Shown in pieces: positions 60,073-64,000 of a DNA stretch of 64,000 nt (within the stretch, counting starts at the first letter, position 1; the number at the start of each line of letters is the position of its first letter). The notes below the pieces were generated by a model. It was not told where the DNA came from, ran no database searches, and saw only the letters and a list, made by a program, of their open reading frames with translations. Both the position numbers and the translations under genes were made by a program. Origin of the DNA: Bacillota bacterium (GTDB lineage Bacteria > Bacillota > Clostridia > Lachnospirales > Lachnospiraceae); NCBI GenBank assembly GCA_023395555.1, contig JAEWYQ010000073.1, positions 124,001-188,000 on the forward strand, in the 5' to 3' direction.

Positions 60073-61353
60073 CTATATCGGGAGCTTTACTGCAAAGGTG
60101 GCGCCTCCTCCCGGAGTATCCCGGATGAGGATCTCCCCATGGTGGAGCTCCGCCAGCTCCCTGGCGATACTCAGCCCCAGTCCGAAATGCTTCTTATCGG
60201 TTCTGGACTGATCTCCGCGGTAGAAGCGCTCAAAGACACGCTTCTTCTCCTCCTCGGGAATTCCCTTGCCGTGATCTTCTACCTCCAGGATCACACAGCG
60301 CTTTTGCTGATACGCCCGGATCACAATCCTGCCCTCTGCGGGAGTATGGCTCATGGCATTATCCGCAAGGATGGTTATGATCTGCCTGATGCGCTCCTTA
60401 TCCCCATTCATGCTGCTGAGAGCTTCCTCCGGAAGCTCCAGGGAGATTTCCATCTGCTTCTCATTCAGGCAGCTGCATATCATGTCATAGCATTCGATCA
60501 GCAGCGTATCCAGATCCAGCGGCTCCGGCTTCAGCTCCCAGCGCTTTGCGTCCGCTGCCGCCAGTAAGAGCATATCCTGGATCAGTCGGGTCATCCGGTC
60601 ACACTCGGTCTCCACATGTCCAAGGAATTGGTCCGCCCTGGTTACATCCTCACGGATGGCGGATATTCCCGTCTTTATCACCGTAAGCGGGGACTTAAGC
60701 TCATGGGAAGCCGCGGCAATAAATGCATTCTGATTCTCCTGCCCTTCCTCCAGCGGCCTGATTACCTTGCCGATATAGAGGGAGCTGATGAGGAACAGGG
60801 CTGCTACGCCGGCCAGATCAATAGCGGCAAAAAACAAGATTTGCCCAGCCCCGGAACGCAGACGATTTTCTGAAAACACCATAATCGTCTGCCAGCCCTT
60901 ACGGGTAGGGATGTTGACCCCCATTCCCAGATAGGAGCCCTGCGCCTTAAAATCCAGGGACAATACGGCGGTCTTCTCCACTCTTGCGTACAGAGGCCGC
61001 CGGTCGAGGACCACACCTTCCCGGGCTGCACTTTCCTTGATAGCCGCCGCCAGCTGCTCCGTATCTGTCCCGGTCTGTATCTGGTAACGGCTTGCCAGCC
61101 GCTTTCCGTTCTCCTCCACCAGAATGATATACTGATTTTCCAATTGTTTTTGAAGCATCCAGGAGCTATTAATGATATTCTCCGTACGGATTTTCTCCAC
61201 AATCTGCTCCGCATTGGCCAGGAAGAGAATTTTCTCCTGCTGGCTGTTCTGCTTGTAATTAAGGATGGCGATCCCTATAATAATAACAGTCAGTATTATG
61301 CTGGTGGTAATGCCGTAGAGAAGCACCAGCCTGAGTTTCAGTTTTTTAAACAC
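60073..61353 (-). CDS. Two-component sensor histidine kinase
   Basis: The 426-residue protein has two membrane helices (about residues 9-31 and 171-194) around an extracytoplasmic sensor of about 140 residues, then a HisKA domain with the phospho-accepting His217 (AASHELKSPLTVIKTG) and an HATPase domain with N box ADNAMSHTP, G1 DHGKGIP and G2 FGLGLSIA. The start is GTG after GGAGGAGG. The stop of the response regulator gene lies nine bases upstream. The two proteins control the divergent or adjacent ABC genes, by context. The sensed signal is unknown. Confidence 0.95.
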   Translation of the reverse strand: MFKKLKLRLVLLYGITTSIILTVIIIGIAILNYKQNSQQEKILFLANAEQIVEKIRTENIINSSWMLQKQLENQYIILVEENGKRLASRYQIQTGTDTEQLAAAIKESAAREGVVLDRRPLYARVEKTAVLSLDFKAQGSYLGMGVNIPTRKGWQTIMVFSENRLRSGAGQILFFAAIDLAGVAALFLISSLYIGKVIRPLEEGQENQNAFIAAASHELKSPLTVIKTGISAIREDVTRADQFLGHVETECDRMTRLIQDMLLLAAADAKRWELKPEPLDLDTLLIECYDMICSCLNEKQMEISLELPEEALSSMNGDKERIRQIITILADNAMSHTPAEGRIVIRAYQQKRCVILEVEDHGKGIPEEEKKRVFERFYRGDQSRTDKKHFGLGLSIARELAELHHGEILIRDTPGGGATFAVKLPI

Positions 61354-61362
61354 AGCCTCCTC

Positions 61363-62034
61363 CTATTCCACCAGTTGGTAACCGATTCCCCGGATTGTCT
61401 TGATCGTTGCCCGGCTGTGGACTGATTTCAGGCGTTTCCGAAGAAAACAGATGAAATTGTCCAGATTCCCGTCCGTCACAAAGCTGTCCGCTCCCCAGAC
61501 ACGGGTGAGCAGCATATCCCTGGTGAGAATCTGCCCTTTATTCTTGATAAAAAAGCTTAGGAGATCCCCCTCCCGCCTGGACAGGCTGCAAGCCTCCTTC
61601 TCCTTCACGATTTGCATGGTAGCCGCGTCCAGGATAAAATCAGAGAAATACAGCCGCTGGAAATTCTCAATCCTGGCCGGGCGTCTTGCCAGAGCCCGAA
61701 CCCTCGCCAGAAGCTCCTCGGTGTCAAAGGGCTTGGTCAGATAGTCGTCCGCCCCGGTGTCCAGCCCCTCGATCCGGTTCTTCAAGGTATCCATGGCCGT
61801 TACCATAATAACCGGAGTGGTGATATTCTGCCGCCGGAGCTTATCAAGAATGGTCAGCCCATCCATTCCGGGAAGCATCCTGTCCAATACAATAACATCG
61901 TAGGTCTGCTTGCCCGCATAGAACAAGGCATCCTCCCCGTCATGGCAGAAATCTGCTTCCATATTATTTTTCTTCAGCTGGTACTCTAAGATGGCACACA
62001 AGTCCTTATCGTCCTCGATGATCAGAAGATACAT
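61363..62034 (-). CDS. OmpR-family response regulator
   Basis: The 223-residue protein has a receiver domain with the acidic pocket Glu7-Asp8-Asp9, phospho-accepting Asp51 (VIVLDRMLPGMDG), the T in MVTAMD and Lys in DDYLTKPF. A winged-helix DNA-binding domain follows (SRREGDLLSFFIKNKGQILTRDMLLTRVWG). It is co-transcribed with the kinase and diverges from the solute-binding lipoprotein gene across a 169-bp gap, so it probably controls that promoter. Confidence 0.95.
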   Translation of the reverse strand: MYLLIIEDDKDLCAILEYQLKKNNMEADFCHDGEDALFYAGKQTYDVIVLDRMLPGMDGLTILDKLRRQNITTPVIMVTAMDTLKNRIEGLDTGADDYLTKPFDTEELLARVRALARRPARIENFQRLYFSDFILDAATMQIVKEKEACSLSRREGDLLSFFIKNKGQILTRDMLLTRVWGADSFVTDGNLDNFICFLRKRLKSVHSRATIKTIRGIGYQLVE

Positions 62035-62203
62035 CCTCCGCAGCTCCTTTCCTTGCCGGAGCCTGTCTTTGACTCCGGGGCATTGTCTGGTGAAAAACTT
62101 ACAAATTATTCTGTTTTTTAAGGTTGGTTAGAGATAAGCATTTTATAACATATTTATAGTTTGAATGCAACCTGTGAAAAACGGGGTTCGAAAGGAGTAA
62201 GAA

Positions 62204-64000
62204 ATGATTAAAAAGAAAATTTTATGCTGTATCCTGATAATTTGCTGCATCCTGGCCGGCTGCAGCCAGAAGGAGCCCGCGGCAGAAAACCGTCCCCAGG
62301 AGGGAGAAACTGCAGGCAGCAAAAAGGAGGACACCCCTTCCCAAAGCCAACGCCCTTCCAGTACTTCCAATACAAAGAAGTCAGGCGGCTCCCTCAAGGG
62401 ACGCTATGTGGAAAAGGAGCTTTCCCTGCCGGAGGATACCAAGGGGAGTTCCCTGCAATTAGCCAGAAATGGCCAACAGATTCTCCTCTACAGCTTTCAT
62501 GAAACTCCCTTTTCCATCACCTGTTACCAATTAGAAAACGACGGAACCTGGACGGAGATAACACCGACATGGATCAAATCCATTCCTTCCCTGCCGAAAG
62601 GCTGGACCTACCGTCCGCAGGTTATGGAGGACGGCAGCGGCAGCCAGTATCTGTTCTATTTTGAATTGGGCGATCCGGGTCTGAAGGCAAATCTGCTGCG
62701 CTCCCAAGACGGAATGACCTATGAGACCTTGTATCCGGAGGGATGGAATGACCCGGAATACAGCACCCTCACCTACCCTTCCATGGTATCTGTGATGGAG
62801 AACGGAACAATCGCCGCTATTTTCTCCAACGGAGAGGTCTGCCTTTACAGCAGCACGGATCAGAAGCTTTTGTCCACCGTCAATGACTATCATTACTCCT
62901 CGGATTTTCTTCACTGTTCCGGGACTAAGCTCATTCTGGGCGAATGTGATGAAAATTACCAGATCAGGAGCATCATCGTATACGATACCGCTGACCGGAG
63001 CAGCGCCGGCTATCCTTTTGAGGTTTCCCTGGATGACGGTTATTTATATTCCGACCATATCGGCCAGGATCTTCTGCTGTGCAATAAGAAGGGAATTTTT
63101 AAGCTGGAGGAGGGCACCTCCCTATGGAACAGCGTGCTGGACGGCAGCATGACCTCCCTGGCCGTGCCTACCCTGGAAACCGTCGGCTTTACCGCGGATT
63201 CCCAGGAGAACTATTATGCCCTGTTTTATGACAGCGGCAGCAGCTCTTTGATGCAGTACAGCTTTGACAGCAATGTCGATACCCTGCCCTCCGATGAATT
63301 AAATATCTATTCCCTTACAGATAACAACACCCTGAGGCAGGCAGCGGCTGTCTTCCAGCAAAATCATCCCGATATTAAGGTGAACTTCACCACGGCTATG
63401 ACAACCGAGGAATTCTGGAAGGCAGATCTGGAGGCCAAGGAGGATTATATCCGTGCCCTGAATACGGAGCTTCTTGCCGGAACCATTTACGATATTCTCG
63501 TCCTGGACGGTCTCCCTGCTGATTCCCTGGTGGAAAAAGGCGTTCTGGCAGATATCAGTGACCTGCTGCAGCCAATGATTGAGGACGGCACCCTTTATAA
63601 AGGAATTATGGATCATTACCTCCGGGAAGGAAGTATCTACATGGTTCCTGCCAGATACAAGGTCAATATGCTCTTTGGCACCAGCGCGGATACTGAAAAG
63701 CTGAACTCCCTGGAGGCTCTGGCCGATTATGCCGCTTCCCATAAGGATGCTCCCATGTTCGGCACACTCACACCGGAAGCCCTGGTGGATATTCTTTTCC
63801 CTTATGAAACAGCTTTCCTGCAAAGCTCCGGCGGCAGGCTGGATCGGGAACAGCTGCTTCGCACGCTGCAGCAGTTAAAGCTTGTAGGTGACCGGTGTAC
63901 CATTGTGGAAAATTATGATGACTTCTCCTTCCGCGGCAACAGTGAGATGAATCTCAGGCTCGGCGAATATCTTTACCTGGGATCGATCACCGGTTTTCGA
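62204..64000 (+). CDS. Solute-binding lipoprotein with N-terminal extension, 3' end outside the window
   Basis: The frame runs from ATG 62204 (AAAGGAG upstream) to the window end, 599 codons so far. The lipoprotein signal is LIICCILAGCSQKE (Cys20), followed by a Ser/Lys/Gln-rich linker. Residues about 65-365 look like a beta-propeller or WD-like sensor domain (for example ENGTIAAIFSNGEVCLYSSTD, KLILGECDENYQIRSIIVYD). From about residue 365 a family 1 binding protein begins (IYSLTDNNTLRQAAAVFQQNHPDIKVNFTTAM ... GTIYDILVLDGLPADSLVEKGVLADISDLL). Propeller-plus-binding-protein fusions are unusual. It probably feeds the permease pair at 58154-59922. Confidence 0.85.
   Translation, partial: MIKKKILCCILIICCILAGCSQKEPAAENRPQEGETAGSKKEDTPSQSQRPSSTSNTKKSGGSLKGRYVEKELSLPEDTKGSSLQLARNGQQILLYSFHETPFSITCYQLENDGTWTEITPTWIKSIPSLPKGWTYRPQVMEDGSGSQYLFYFELGDPGLKANLLRSQDGMTYETLYPEGWNDPEYSTLTYPSMVSVMENGTIAAIFSNGEVCLYSSTDQKLLSTVNDYHYSSDFLHCSGTKLILGECDENYQIRSIIVYDTADRSSAGYPFEVSLDDGYLYSDHIGQDLLLCNKKGIFKLEEGTSLWNSVLDGSMTSLAVPTLETVGFTADSQENYYALFYDSGSSSLMQYSFDSNVDTLPSDELNIYSLTDNNTLRQAAAVFQQNHPDIKVNFTTAMTTEEFWKADLEAKEDYIRALNTELLAGTIYDILVLDGLPADSLVEKGVLADISDLLQPMIEDGTLYKGIMDHYLREGSIYMVPARYKVNMLFGTSADTEKLNSLEALADYAASHKDAPMFGTLTPEALVDILFPYETAFLQSSGGRLDREQLLRTLQQLKLVGDRCTIVENYDDFSFRGNSEMNLRLGEYLYLGSITGFR

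Overview
The window looks like a chromosomal stretch of a mesophilic anaerobic Clostridia member, most likely a Lachnospiraceae gut-type organism with a large glycan-degrading repertoire. This rests on a roughly balanced base composition, strong AGGAGG-type ribosome binding sites, many lipoprotein signal peptides, a glycyl radical enzyme, DUF4867, BspA-like repeats and several CUT1-type sugar ABC systems. No rRNA, tRNA or CRISPR was seen. Taxonomy is inference, because no marker gene is present.

Layout. 1-6.2 kb: the 3' end of nagA, a secreted serine hydrolase, a small membrane peptide, a decayed Doc toxin gene, and a glycyl radical enzyme diverging from its activase. 7.1-37.0 kb: nearly thirty kilobases all on the minus strand. 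It starts with an extracellular solute-binding protein carrying an N-terminal carbohydrate-binding-like region, then a permease pair, an NHL/TPR membrane protein, a YIP1 protein, a DUF5696 lipoprotein, a second permease pair and a second binding protein. Two large glycoside hydrolases and a nucleoside hydrolase follow, ending at a strong terminator. A second transcription unit holds a two-repeat lipoprotein, ribokinase, a GH38 alpha-mannosidase, RpiB, DUF4867 and D-lyxose isomerase. A third holds a LacI regulator, an allulose-6-phosphate 3-epimerase homologue and a ROK kinase. 37.3-45.2 kb, plus strand and divergent: an amidohydrolase, a GNAT protein, a Gfo/Idh/MocA oxidoreductase and two GH13 paralogues, one cytoplasmic and one lipoprotein. 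Together 7-45 kb reads as one carbohydrate utilisation locus: capture and import of an oligosaccharide, intracellular trimming, then isomerisation and phosphorylation of released sugars.

Four similar LacI-type operator candidates lie just downstream of predicted -10 boxes at the starts of these transcription units, and a fifth lies before the permease pair near 59.9 kb. The local LacI protein is the natural candidate to bind them. This is inferred from sequence only.

45.3-53.1 kb is housekeeping and envelope biology: a BspA-like surface protein, an 87-bp MITE-like hairpin with 8-bp direct repeats, a PadR / HAAS-like / DUF4097 operon with a perfect consensus promoter, a flotillin plus NfeD-like pair with a striking Asp-rich repeat, and a DUF368 membrane protein. 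53.2-64.0 kb is a second unusual envelope system: a two-component system, a divergent solute-binding lipoprotein that runs off the window, a permease pair, a very long coiled-coil membrane-fusion protein, a MacB-type permease and an ABC-2-like membrane protein. No ABC ATPase is encoded anywhere in the window.
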